From Streptomyces sp. Je 1-369 (lineage in GTDB: Bacteria > Actinomycetota > Actinomycetes > Streptomycetales > Streptomycetaceae): a stretch of DNA of 64,000 nt. The DNA is taken from contig NZ_CP101750.1 of NCBI RefSeq assembly GCF_026810505.1, forward strand, positions 8,172,515-8,236,514, written 5' to 3'. This document shows, piece by piece, positions 43,568 through 52,727 of this stretch (its first letter is position 1; each line of letters begins with the position of its first letter). Made by a program: the position numbers and the translations under genes. Under the pieces are notes generated by a model, which was not told the origin of the DNA, made no database searches, and worked only from the letters and a program-made list of their open reading frames with translations.

Positions 43568-44773
43568 GTGATCTCCCCTGCCCGGAACGTCGATCCCAAC
43601 GCGGAACGAGAAATCGGAGACCCGGTTCCGTTCTTCACCCAGGCCGACACCTTCAACGCCTGTTGGCCGGACATAAACCGCCACCTCAACGAGATGTTCG
43701 ACCGGGGAAAGTACTCCCACGGCCGACAGGTCGCGGCCCTGGAAAAGGCGCTCGCCGAATACACCGGAGCACGGCATGTGGTGGCGGTGAACAGCGGCAC
43801 GGACGCCCTCGTCCTGCTGCTGCGAGCCTGTGGCGTCGGCCCGGGTGACGAGGTCGTCGTGCCGGCCTTCAGCTTCGCCGCCACGGCCACCTCGGTGGCA
43901 CTGGCCCGCGCCACACCGGTCTTCGCCGACATCGAACCGGAGAGCTACTCGCTCGATCCGCGGTCCGTCGAGGCGGTCATCACCCCGCGCACCAAGGCGA
44001 TCATGCCGGTGCACCTGTTCTGGCAGCTCGCCGACATGGGCGCGCTCTGCGCCTTGGCGGAGCGGCACGGCGTGAAGGTGGTGGAGGACAGCGCGGAAGC
44101 GATCGGCATGCGCCGCGGCGGTGTCCACGCCGGACTGCTGGGCGATGCCGGTGTGCTGTCGTTCTTCCCCACCAAGACCCTGGGCGCACTGGGCGACGCC
44201 GGCGCCGTCCTGACGGACGATCCGGAGATCGCCGAGCAGGTGGCGATCCTGCGCCACCACGGCCGGATGGGCCGCACCGTGGACCACATCGCCGGCATCT
44301 CCAACCTCTCGGGGGCGTCGGGCACCAACAGCAAGATGGACGACATCCAGGCGTCCGTGCTGCTCGGCAAGTTGCCCCGGCTCGATGCGGCGATCGCACG
44401 CCGCACGGAGCTCGCGTCGGTCCTCACGGAGCTGCTGCGCGGCATACCGGGCGTCCTGCGGCTGCCCACGGTGGTCGATCGGGGCGTGTCGGCGAACCCG
44501 GTCTTCTACGTGTACGTGATCGAGGTGGAGCGCCGGGACGCTCTGGTGGAACACCTCACCCGGGACGGCATCGGCACCGAGGTCTTCTACCCGATCCCGC
44601 TCCACCTCCAGCCCTGCTTCGCCGAACTCGGCCACCGGAAGGGTGACTTCCCCCACGCCGAGGCGGCCTGTGAGCGCACCGTCGCGCTCCCCTTCCATCC
44701 CGACCTCGCCCTCGACGACGTACACCGAGTGAGCGAGTCCATCCGCCGCTTCTACACGGGGGCCGCATCATGA
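43568..44773 (+). CDS. DegT/DnrJ/EryC1/StrS-family aminotransferase (first)
   Basis: The 401-residue PLP enzyme has VAVNSGTDALVLLLRA, VVVPAFSFAATATSVALA, KVVEDSAEAIGM and the Schiff-base lysine in LSFFPTKTLGALGDAGAV. These enzymes transfer an amino group to keto-sugars or keto-cyclitols, or act as dehydratases if the Lys is lost; it is present here. The GTG start has GGAGGA four bases upstream. The stop overlaps the next DegT gene. It heads the right arm. Confidence 0.92.
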   Translation: MISPARNVDPNAEREIGDPVPFFTQADTFNACWPDINRHLNEMFDRGKYSHGRQVAALEKALAEYTGARHVVAVNSGTDALVLLLRACGVGPGDEVVVPAFSFAATATSVALARATPVFADIEPESYSLDPRSVEAVITPRTKAIMPVHLFWQLADMGALCALAERHGVKVVEDSAEAIGMRRGGVHAGLLGDAGVLSFFPTKTLGALGDAGAVLTDDPEIAEQVAILRHHGRMGRTVDHIAGISNLSGASGTNSKMDDIQASVLLGKLPRLDAAIARRTELASVLTELLRGIPGVLRLPTVVDRGVSANPVFYVYVIEVERRDALVEHLTRDGIGTEVFYPIPLHLQPCFAELGHRKGDFPHAEAACERTVALPFHPDLALDDVHRVSESIRRFYTGAAS

Positions 44774-45888
44774 GGACTCTGCCCTTCTTTCCCCCCGACC
44801 TCTTCGAGGAGGACCGGGAGGCACTGCTCGCGGCCGTGCACGAGCTGGGCACGGGCCCCGAACAGCGGTTCATCCTCGGCGCGCGCACCGCCGAACTGGA
44901 GGACGCGCTGCGCGAGATGACCGGCGCCGACCACGTCATCGCCTGCGCCAGCGGCACCGGAGGGCTTGAGCTGTCCGTGCGTGCTCTGGGCATCGGCCCC
45001 GGCGACGAGGTGATCGTGCCGGCCTTCTGCTGCCAGCCGGTGGCCAGTTCGGTGGCGAACACGGGGGCCACCCCGGTCTTCGCCGACGTCGACCCGTGGA
45101 CGATGGTCCTGGACCCCGACGCCACGAAGGCACTCATCACCGAACGCACGAAGGCCCTGATGCCGGCCCATGTCTTCTCGATCATGGCGGACATGGAGCA
45201 GCTGGGAGCGATCGCCCGCGATCACGGCGTGGCACTGATCGAGGACGCGGCGGTCGCCCAGGGCGCCGTCCTGGACGGACGGCCCGCCGGGCGCTGGGGC
45301 GACCTCGGGGTGTTCTCCTTCTTCCAGGTCAAGGCGTTCGGCACGGCGGGGGAGGGCGGCGTGGTCCTCACCGACGATCCGGAACTCGCGCGCAACGTAC
45401 GGATGTTGCGCAACCACGGTCAGGACGGCGTCCACCGTTTCCTGCACCACCGGATCGGTCAGAACAACCGGTTCGACGAGGTGCTCGCCGCCTTCCAGCT
45501 GCACCGGCTGCCCGGCTTCCCCGACCGGCTGGAACGCCGTGCCCGGATCGCCGACTACTACACCGAGCGCTTCGAGGACCTGCGCGAACGCGGCGCGCTG
45601 GCCCCGCCCGCGGGACGCAACGGCCGCTGCTACTACGTCTACTCGCTGCTGGTCGACCGGCGCGAGGAACTCAGCGCCCACCTGGCGGAACGCGAGATCG
45701 GCAGTCACATCTACTACCCCGTGCCGCTGCCCCGGCAGCCCGCCTTCGCACCGTGGGCCGCACCCGACGTCAGCTGGCCGAACGCCGAGCTGGCCTCCGC
45801 CCACAACCTGGCCATCCCGATCTGGCCGCACCTGAGCGACGCCGAGGTCGAGTACATCGCCGACACGGTCTGCGAGTTCTACGCATGA
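44770..45888 (+). CDS. DegT/DnrJ/EryC1/StrS-family aminotransferase (second)
   Basis: The 372-residue enzyme has IACASGTGGLELSVRALGIG, VIVPAFCCQPVASSVA, VALIEDAAVAQGA and the PLP lysine in SFFQVKAFGTAGEGGVV. It is only moderately similar to the preceding DegT enzyme, so the cluster probably aminates two positions or two substrates. It overlaps both neighbours by four bases. The glutamine- or glutamate-dependent reaction on a nucleotide-linked keto-sugar is a family inference. Confidence 0.92.
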   Translation: MRTLPFFPPDLFEEDREALLAAVHELGTGPEQRFILGARTAELEDALREMTGADHVIACASGTGGLELSVRALGIGPGDEVIVPAFCCQPVASSVANTGATPVFADVDPWTMVLDPDATKALITERTKALMPAHVFSIMADMEQLGAIARDHGVALIEDAAVAQGAVLDGRPAGRWGDLGVFSFFQVKAFGTAGEGGVVLTDDPELARNVRMLRNHGQDGVHRFLHHRIGQNNRFDEVLAAFQLHRLPGFPDRLERRARIADYYTERFEDLRERGALAPPAGRNGRCYYVYSLLVDRREELSAHLAEREIGSHIYYPVPLPRQPAFAPWAAPDVSWPNAELASAHNLAIPIWPHLSDAEVEYIADTVCEFYA

Positions 45889-46730
45889 GTACGCGCGAGC
45901 AGCCTATGGAGATCATCATGACGAGCCCACCGGCACAGCGGGAGTACGTCTTCGACCCGGTCTGGGAGAAGGAGACCGAGCGCCTTCGGACCAACGAGGC
46001 GATCTGGGACCCGGGCACCCTGGAGCGGCTCGCCGCACTGGGCGTGCGGCTGGGCTGGCACTGCCTGGAGATCGGCGCGGGATCCGGTTCCGTGGCACGC
46101 TGGCTCGCCGACCGCGTGGGTCCGTCCGGCCGCGTCCTCGCCACCGACCTGCAGACCGAGCGCCTCGCCTCACTGGCATCGCTGCCGCAGGTGGAGGCCG
46201 TACGGCACGATCTGCGGGAGGAGGATCTGCCCGAAGCGGCGTTCGACCTCGTGCACTCCCGCATGGTGCTCCAGCACCTGCCCGACCGGGCGGCCGTCGT
46301 GGACCGCATGGTGCGCTCACTGCGGCCCGGCGGGGTGCTGTTCCTGGAGGACACCGACTCCTCCACACTGTTCCGCTCCGCCCTTTCGGAGGACTTCCTC
46401 CAGGACGTGCGGGCCGCGGGGTACGGCCTGATGCGCGAGTCGGGCCATGACCCGCGCGGCGGCCACGTCGATCTCCAGCTGGTCCTGGCGGCCGGTCTCG
46501 AGGCGACGGCGGAGGGCCGGGCCGTGATGGTGCGCGGCGGCTCCGACCAGGCCCGGCACTACATGCTGTGGCTGGAGTTCATGCGCTCGCGCATCGTGGC
46601 CGCCGGACTCCTCGACGACGCCCGGATCGACGCGGCCCTGGCCGAGATGGCCGACCCGTCCCACCACTGGCTGAGCCAGGTGCTGATCAGCACGGTCGGC
46701 CGCAAGAGCGGAGCGGAGCAGGCACGATGA
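45885..46730 (+). CDS. Class I SAM-dependent methyltransferase
   Basis: The 281-residue protein has the SAM-binding motif CLEIGAGSGSVARWLADRVG, the acidic strand end VLATDLQ, FDLVHSRMVLQHLPD and LRPGGVLFLED. It likely O- or N-methylates the sugar, aminocyclitol or terpenoid. Start ATG at 45885 overlaps the preceding stop; internal ATGs at codons 8 and 12 are alternatives. It is distinct in sequence from the methyltransferase fused to the FAD enzyme, giving two methylations in the pathway. Confidence 0.88.
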   Translation: MSTREQPMEIIMTSPPAQREYVFDPVWEKETERLRTNEAIWDPGTLERLAALGVRLGWHCLEIGAGSGSVARWLADRVGPSGRVLATDLQTERLASLASLPQVEAVRHDLREEDLPEAAFDLVHSRMVLQHLPDRAAVVDRMVRSLRPGGVLFLEDTDSSTLFRSALSEDFLQDVRAAGYGLMRESGHDPRGGHVDLQLVLAAGLEATAEGRAVMVRGGSDQARHYMLWLEFMRSRIVAAGLLDDARIDAALAEMADPSHHWLSQVLISTVGRKSGAEQAR

Positions 46731-47683
46731 CGGCGACGACCTCAGCGCCACCGCGCCCGGGCGTCCGGGAGCGTGCGGCCGCGTACGCGAAGCTGGCGAA
46801 GCTGTCGTTCTTCGACTACTACCTGTGTGTCTTCGTGGTCCTGGCGATGATGCCCGCCACCGCCCGGGACGAGCCGCGCACCTGGTGGGTCCTGGTGCTG
46901 TTCGACCTCGGCTGGGTGGGGATCGTGGCGGCCACCGTCGCACTGGACGACGTCACCGGCGTACGGGACGGCAGTGACGCCCGCAACTACGACCCGCAGG
47001 AATCGCTGCGGGCCCGGGACCGCAAGCCACTGCTCGACGGCCTGCTCACCGCGCGGCAAGCGCTGCGCTTCGGCTGGGGATGCGCCGTCGGGGGCAGCGC
47101 CCTGTGGGCGCTCACCGCGCTGGTCGCACCGCACCGGCCCTGGTGGGCGCTGGTGGCCGCGGCCTTCTCGGTGGTCATCAGCGTGCAGTACTCCTACGGA
47201 CTCAAGCTCAGCTACCGGGGCGGCCAGGAGGCGGTCATCTGGCTGAGCACCGGCCTGTGCGTCCTCGTCCCCTTCGCCCTGCTGAACGGGGAGATGACCG
47301 GGGCGGCGTGGCTCGCGTGCTTCCTGTTCGGACTGTGGAGCCTCATGGTCTCGGTCTACTCCAACATCAACGACGTGGACGGCGACCGGCTGGCCGGCCG
47401 CCGCAACCTGGCGACGAGCGTCTCCCCGGGCGTCTACCGGGGCTTCATCGCCGGGCTCTCGCTCGCCGAGACCGGCGCGATCGCCGTCACCGCGGCGGTC
47501 GGCGCGGTGCCCTGGTGGTTCTGTGCGTTCCTGCTGCCCGTGATGGGGCTGCGCGCCCGGCAGGCACACGCCGGACTGGTCGCGGGCGAGGTCCTCGCGG
47601 CCCGCAAACAAGGCGTCACCATCCACCGCTGGGGCGTCGTCCTGATGGTCGCCGCGAACCTGGCGCTCGTGCACAACGGCTGA
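46727..47683 (+). CDS. UbiA-family prenyltransferase
   Basis: The 318-residue membrane protein has about eight or nine hydrophobic helices and the two aspartate-rich motifs of UbiA enzymes: LDDVTGVRDGSD (about 73-84) and NINDVDGDRLAGRRN (about 213-227). It transfers a prenyl chain from its diphosphate to an acceptor, usually aromatic but in some families glycerol phosphate or other rings. The donor should come from the polyprenyl synthase at the head of the left arm. The acceptor is unknown. It overlaps the methyltransferase stop. Confidence 0.92.
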   Translation: MTATTSAPPRPGVRERAAAYAKLAKLSFFDYYLCVFVVLAMMPATARDEPRTWWVLVLFDLGWVGIVAATVALDDVTGVRDGSDARNYDPQESLRARDRKPLLDGLLTARQALRFGWGCAVGGSALWALTALVAPHRPWWALVAAAFSVVISVQYSYGLKLSYRGGQEAVIWLSTGLCVLVPFALLNGEMTGAAWLACFLFGLWSLMVSVYSNINDVDGDRLAGRRNLATSVSPGVYRGFIAGLSLAETGAIAVTAAVGAVPWWFCAFLLPVMGLRARQAHAGLVAGEVLAARKQGVTIHRWGVVLMVAANLALVHNG

Positions 47684-47694
47684 AAGGGCACACG

Positions 47695-48996
47695 ATGTCC
47701 GCAACGAAGAAGGACGCCGTCCCGCGGAAGGCGGGGCGCCGGGTGGTGGTGGTCGGCCAGGGGTACGTGGGTCTGCCGCTGGCCGTGGGGGCGGTGGAGG
47801 CCGGCCACACCGTCGTGGGATACGACGTGGACGCGGGCCGGATCGCCCGGCTGCGGTCGGGCGACTCCTACGTGGAGGACGTGGACGCGGGGCGACTGGC
47901 CAAGGCACTGGAATCCGGCGCCTACCGCCCCACGACCGACGCGGCGGAGCTCGCCGGATTCGACGTGGCCGTGGTCACCGTGCCGACCCCGCTCCTTGAC
48001 GACGTCCCCGACCTGACCTGCATCGAGGAGGCGGCGCTGACGCTGGCCGCGCATCTGCGGCCCGGCGCACTGATCGTTCTGGAGTCCACCACCTACCCGG
48101 GTACCACCGAGGACGTATTCGGCGCGCTGCTGCAGAAGGAGAGCGGCCTGTGCCCCGGCGCCGACTTCAACCTCGGGTACAGCCCCGAGCGCATCGACCC
48201 CGGAAACAAGCGCTGGTCCCTGGAGACCACCCCCAAGATCGTTTCGGGCGTGGACGCGGAGTCCCTGCGCCGCACCGCGGAGTTCTACGACACGGTGGTC
48301 GAGCGGACCGTCCCGGTGCGCGATCCGAAGACCGCCGAGCTGACCAAGCTCCTGGAGAACACCTATCGCCACGTCAACATCGCACTCGTCAACGAGATGG
48401 CGGTGATCGCGCGCGAACTCGGCGTGGACGTCTGGGAAGCGATCGACGCGGCCTCCTCCAAACCGTTCGGTTTCATGCCGTTCACACCGGGCCCCGGAGT
48501 GGGCGGCCACTGCCTGCCCGTCGACCCCCGCTATCTCTCCTGGCGGGTGGAGCGTGAGCTGGGCCGCCGGTTCCGTTTCGTCGACCTCGCCAACGACGTC
48601 AACAGCCAGATGCCGCACTACGTGGTGCAGCGTCTCGTCCAGGCCCTCAACGAGCTCCAGCGCCCGGCGAACGGCTCCCGCGTGCTGCTGCTCGGCCTCG
48701 CGTACAAGCGCAACACCGGGGACGCCCGCGAGTCGCCCGCGGTGAAGGTCGCCGAACTCCTGCTGCGCACCGGCGCACACGTGCACGCGGTGGACCCGCA
48801 CGTACGCGAGTCCGTGCCGCTGGACACCCGCGTGCGCAGGGTGGAACTGACCGAGGAGGAGGTGGCCGCCGCGGACGCGGTGGTACTGCTCACCGCCCAC
48901 GACGACTTCGACTACGACGTGGTCCTGCGCGGCGCCCGGCATGTCCTCGACTGCCAGCGGAGGCTGCGGCCCGCCGCCAACGTCGAGCTCCTCTGA
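47695..48996 (+). CDS. Nucleotide-sugar 6-dehydrogenase (WecC/WbpA-like)
   Basis: The 433-residue enzyme has VVVVGQGYVGLPLAVGAVEA for NAD, the VVTVPTPL and VLESTTYPGTTED elements, the PERIDPGNK block, the catalytic Cys in GPGVGGHCLPVDP, and the C-terminal UDP-binding domain (LLLGLAYKRNTGDARESPA). It oxidises C6 of a UDP-hexose, most likely UDP-GlcNAc or UDP-ManNAc, to the uronate. That supplies a UDP-uronic acid for amination by the DegT enzymes. GAAAGGG precedes the ATG. Confidence 0.93.
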   Translation: MSATKKDAVPRKAGRRVVVVGQGYVGLPLAVGAVEAGHTVVGYDVDAGRIARLRSGDSYVEDVDAGRLAKALESGAYRPTTDAAELAGFDVAVVTVPTPLLDDVPDLTCIEEAALTLAAHLRPGALIVLESTTYPGTTEDVFGALLQKESGLCPGADFNLGYSPERIDPGNKRWSLETTPKIVSGVDAESLRRTAEFYDTVVERTVPVRDPKTAELTKLLENTYRHVNIALVNEMAVIARELGVDVWEAIDAASSKPFGFMPFTPGPGVGGHCLPVDPRYLSWRVERELGRRFRFVDLANDVNSQMPHYVVQRLVQALNELQRPANGSRVLLLGLAYKRNTGDARESPAVKVAELLLRTGAHVHAVDPHVRESVPLDTRVRRVELTEEEVAAADAVVLLTAHDDFDYDVVLRGARHVLDCQRRLRPAANVELL

Positions 48997-50243
48997 TGGC
49001 GCAGGCCCTCGGCGGCCGGGCACGTCGGATGTGGCAGGACGCGTCCGTCTCCGCGGTGGTCGCGGGGGCCGTCGCGGTCGTCGTCTCCTTCGCGGGGCCC
49101 CTGACCATCGTCGTCCAGGCCGCGCACGCCGGCGATCTGGACGAGGCCCGGCTCTCCTCGTGGATCTGGGCGATCGCCGTGGGCAGCGGGGTGACCGGGT
49201 TCGTACTGAGCCTGCGGCTCCGCGTGCCCGTCGTGGCCGCCTGGTCGACGCCGGGCGCGGCACTGCTCGTCACCCAGCTGGACGAGGTCCCGTACGCGAC
49301 GGCGATCGGGGCGTATCTCGCTGCCGCCGCGCTCACCGTGCTGGTGGGGGTGACGGGCTGGTTCGACGCGCTGATGCGGCGCATCCCGGGGGCTGTCGTC
49401 TCCGCCGTCCTGGCCGGGATCCTGCTGCGCTTCGGCCTGGATGCCTTCCGGGCCCTGGAGAGCGGTCCGGCCGTGGCCGGGGTGATGCTCGCCGGGTACG
49501 TCGTATGCCAGCGGGTGGCGCCCCGGTACGCCATCGCGGCGCCGCTCGCCGCGGCTGTCGCGGTGGCGGGCGCCACCGGCACGCTGTCCCTCGGCGGCAC
49601 CCAACTATCCCTCGCAGCACCGGTGTTCACTACGCCCGCATGGCCCGGCGAGGCGTTGGTGAGTCTGACGCTGCCGCTGTTCCTCGTCACCATGTCGGCA
49701 CAGAACGCACCGGGGGTCGGGGCGCTCAGGGAGGCCGGGTACGCGGTGCCCTCGGGGCGGCTGGTCCGTGACACGGGTGTGGCATCGGCTGTCTTCGCGC
49801 CGTTCGGCGCACACGCGATCAACCTCGGCGCGATCACGGCGGCGATCTGTGCGGGCCCGGACGCTCACGAGGACCGTGCCCGCCGCTACGTGGCCGGGCT
49901 GAGCTGTGGCGTGTTCTACGTCGTGGTGGGCCTGTGCGGGGCGACCGTCGCCGGCCTGTTCGCGGCGCTGCCGCAGGAGCTGATCTCGGCGGCCGCGGGC
50001 GTCGCCCTGCTGGGCGCTCTGGGCGGCAGCATCTCGACGGCCTTCACCGAGGCGGACAGCCGGACCCCCGCGATCGTCGCATTTCTCACCACGGCTTCCG
50101 GGCTCACCTTGTGGGGACTCGGAGCGGCTTTGTGGGGTCTTGTCTTCGGGATGCTCTGCCGGGTCGTACTGAAGAAACCAGAACAGAATAGGAATGCCGA
50201 CGGAGACCGCTCATCCAGTGATCTGAAGGGGCGGCAAGAGTAG
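48996..50243 (+). CDS. BenE-family transporter
   Basis: The 415-residue protein has about twelve hydrophobic segments and the BenE pattern: VAAWSTPGAALLVTQL, RIPGAVVSAVLAGILLRFGL, LPLFLVTMSAQNAPGVG and PFGAHAINLGAITAAICAGP. BenE proteins are proton/benzoate symporters in the nucleobase-ascorbate superfamily. The start overlaps the stop of the sugar dehydrogenase (TGATG), so it is part of the right-arm operon. It may import an aromatic starter for the prenyltransferase or export the product. That link is inferred. Confidence 0.85.
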   Translation: MAQALGGRARRMWQDASVSAVVAGAVAVVVSFAGPLTIVVQAAHAGDLDEARLSSWIWAIAVGSGVTGFVLSLRLRVPVVAAWSTPGAALLVTQLDEVPYATAIGAYLAAAALTVLVGVTGWFDALMRRIPGAVVSAVLAGILLRFGLDAFRALESGPAVAGVMLAGYVVCQRVAPRYAIAAPLAAAVAVAGATGTLSLGGTQLSLAAPVFTTPAWPGEALVSLTLPLFLVTMSAQNAPGVGALREAGYAVPSGRLVRDTGVASAVFAPFGAHAINLGAITAAICAGPDAHEDRARRYVAGLSCGVFYVVVGLCGATVAGLFAALPQELISAAAGVALLGALGGSISTAFTEADSRTPAIVAFLTTASGLTLWGLGAALWGLVFGMLCRVVLKKPEQNRNADGDRSSSDLKGRQE

Positions 50244-50364
50244 AGCCATGAATGCGTAAAGGAGGTTCCCCTGGAGATATGCGGTCCGTATGCTCTGTTC
50301 CTAGGATCACGCACAGAGACTACGGGGGTAGTGTTATGCGGAATGCGAAATCCCATTTACCTGA

Positions 50365-52713
50365 ATGCCCACGACGCGCACGATTCGTGATCGTGTCATC
50401 CCGATGACCGCCGTGGCGCTCGCCACCGGTGAACCGTGCCCGCAGCTGATCGTCGACACACCGTCCGGCCTGCCCGGCCATCGCGGCACGCTGGTGGGAC
50501 GCGACCTGGAAGTCCTCACCCTCTCCGCGCTGCTCGGTGAGGAGACGCACCGGCTGATCACCCTGACAGGCCCCGGCGGGGTCGGCAAGAGCCGACTGGC
50601 CCGCGAGGCCGTGGCCGATGCCAGGATCACCCGGGTCGTCCGTCTGGACCTGCACGGGACCACCGGGCACGACGACCTCACCGAGACCCTGGCCGCCCAC
50701 CTGCCGGACGAGCCGTGCCTGCTGGTGCTCGACGGGTGCGAACAGACCGCCGACGCCACCGCCGCCGCGGTCGACACCCTGTTGAGCCACACGCCCGGAC
50801 TGCGCGTCCTCGCCACCAGCCGCCGTGCCCTGCACCTGTACGGGGAGCAGTTCTTTCCCGTACCGCCGCTGCCGACCCCGCCCCCGCCGTACCGGCAGGA
50901 CGTCCGCGAACTCCAGGACTACGCCGCGGTGCAGTTGTTCGTCGACCGGGCCCGGGCGGTCGATCCGTCGTTCACGCTGACCGCGCGGAACGCCCGGGCG
51001 GTGGCGGAGATCTGCGACCGCATGGACGGACTGCCACTGGCGATCGAGCTGATGGCGGAGAAGCTGCGCCTCCACCGGGTGGACGGTCTGCTGAACCGGC
51101 CGGGCGAGGACCGGCCGGAGCCGGACGGCCACCCCGCCGTGCGCCCGCCGCTGCACCGCCGCATCCGCTCGATCACGGAACACAGCTTCCGGCTGCTCGA
51201 CGAGGACCAGCGCGCGCTGCTCACCCGGCTCTCGGTCTTCACGGCCGGCACGAACTTCCCCACGGCCGGGGAGTTCTGGAACCTCCCCGCGCCCCGGACG
51301 GAACAGGCGGTGGAGACACTGGTCGGCCACCATCTGCTACGGGTGACGCCGGGCGGCGACGAACCGCAGTTCACGATGTTCAACACCGTCCGCGAGTACT
51401 GCCTGGAACGACTGTCCGCCGCAGGCGAGTTGCCGGACGCCCGGCGCCACCACGCGGAGCACTTTCTGCTCCTCGCCCTGGAAGCCGGGCCCCACCTCAC
51501 CGGGCCGCGACAGGCGCAGTGGTTCCAGCGCCTCGCCCCACTGCACGCGGACCTGCTGGCCGCGCTGACCTGTCTCGAAGCGAGCGGCCGCCGACTGGAC
51601 GCGGCGCGCGCCACCCTCGCCCTGCACCGTTTCTGGCTGGTGCGCGGCCACCTCGACCTCGCCGAACAGTGGCTGGCCAGAGCGGCGCAGACGTTCGCAG
51701 TCACTTCCGGATACGAGGAGCAGACCGCGCGGGCCGAGTCGGCCCGGGGGGAGGTGGCCCTCGTGCGCGGCAGCGTGCGGCTGGCGGCCGACTGCTTCTG
51801 GCGCGCCGCCCGCGTCTACCGCGAGCGGGGCGACACCGCCCACGAGGGAGCCGCGCTGGCCTGGCTCGCCTCCACCGACCACCGCCCCACGGGTCCCGGG
51901 GCGGTCCACAGAGCCGCGGTGCACCTGCTCCGCATGGCCGCCCACGAGCGGGCGACCGTCGAGGTGGCGCACGCCGCCCTCCCCTTGGCTGCCGGGAGTT
52001 CGTCCACCGATGCCAAGCTCACCGCCGACCTGCTGGACGCGGCGAACGCCCTGTTCGGGCGGGCGAGGGACGTCCGGGGCGAGGGGTACGTGCTCGGCAT
52101 GCGCGGCGCCATGGCCGACTCCCGGGGCGACCAGGCGCTGTCGGAACAACTGCTGTGGGAGGGGCTGTACCGGCTGCGCTCCATCGGGGAACACATGGTG
52201 CTGCCCATGGTGCTCGAAAGCCATGCGGTGCACCTGTGGCACCGGCTGCCGCACCAGGGGCACCGGGTGGCCCGGCTGTTCGCGGCCGCGTCCGCCGTGC
52301 GGGAGTCGACCGGGGCGCATCCGCCGCCGATCGTCCACGGCGCGGCCGCCGCCCTGCCCGACGTGCGCCGTCTGCTGTCCGGTTCCGAATACGCGGCGGC
52401 GTGGCGGGAGGGGCGGGGGCTCTCCGCCGTCGCGGCCGCGGGCGAGGCGCTGGCCTTTGGACCGCCGCCCTCCGGGCCCGCCGCGGCGGCGCCCCGTCCG
52501 ACGCCGCTCACGGCCCGGCAGCATGAGGTGGCCGTGCTGGTCAGTCAGGGGATGACCAACCGCCAGATCGCACAGCAGCTCCGGTTGTCGGAGTGGACCG
52601 TGGTCAACCATGTCCGGGAGGTCATGCGCCGGTTGGAGGTGCCGTCGCGCCTCCACGTGGCGAAGTGGGTGCTGGGACGTCAGCAGCACGACGGTCCGGA
52701 CATCGTGGCCTGA
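50365..52713 (+). CDS. LAL-type regulator with NB-ARC and LuxR domains (first)
   Basis: The 782-residue protein has a Walker A motif (TGPGGVGKSRLAREAV, about 68-83), a Walker B-like CLLVLDGCEQTA, a helical TPR-like middle and a C-terminal LuxR helix-turn-helix (TARQHEVAVLVSQGMTNRQI then LSEWTVVNHVREVMRRLEVP). Such large ATP-binding activators control secondary metabolite clusters. ATG at 50365 is the first possible start because a stop precedes it; no Shine-Dalgarno is seen, so it may be leaderless. A close paralogue lies at 57.7-60.0 kb. Confidence 0.9.
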   Translation: MPTTRTIRDRVIPMTAVALATGEPCPQLIVDTPSGLPGHRGTLVGRDLEVLTLSALLGEETHRLITLTGPGGVGKSRLAREAVADARITRVVRLDLHGTTGHDDLTETLAAHLPDEPCLLVLDGCEQTADATAAAVDTLLSHTPGLRVLATSRRALHLYGEQFFPVPPLPTPPPPYRQDVRELQDYAAVQLFVDRARAVDPSFTLTARNARAVAEICDRMDGLPLAIELMAEKLRLHRVDGLLNRPGEDRPEPDGHPAVRPPLHRRIRSITEHSFRLLDEDQRALLTRLSVFTAGTNFPTAGEFWNLPAPRTEQAVETLVGHHLLRVTPGGDEPQFTMFNTVREYCLERLSAAGELPDARRHHAEHFLLLALEAGPHLTGPRQAQWFQRLAPLHADLLAALTCLEASGRRLDAARATLALHRFWLVRGHLDLAEQWLARAAQTFAVTSGYEEQTARAESARGEVALVRGSVRLAADCFWRAARVYRERGDTAHEGAALAWLASTDHRPTGPGAVHRAAVHLLRMAAHERATVEVAHAALPLAAGSSSTDAKLTADLLDAANALFGRARDVRGEGYVLGMRGAMADSRGDQALSEQLLWEGLYRLRSIGEHMVLPMVLESHAVHLWHRLPHQGHRVARLFAAASAVRESTGAHPPPIVHGAAAALPDVRRLLSGSEYAAAWREGRGLSAVAAAGEALAFGPPPSGPAAAAPRPTPLTARQHEVAVLVSQGMTNRQIAQQLRLSEWTVVNHVREVMRRLEVPSRLHVAKWVLGRQQHDGPDIVA

Positions 52714-52727
52714 GGTGTCGCGCCGGC

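Noticed and set aside
50297..50425. A short ORF after AGGAGG at about 50260
   Set aside because: The spacing from AGGAGG to its ATG is about 13 bases, the peptide has no RiPP-like features and it overlaps the LAL gene in another frame.
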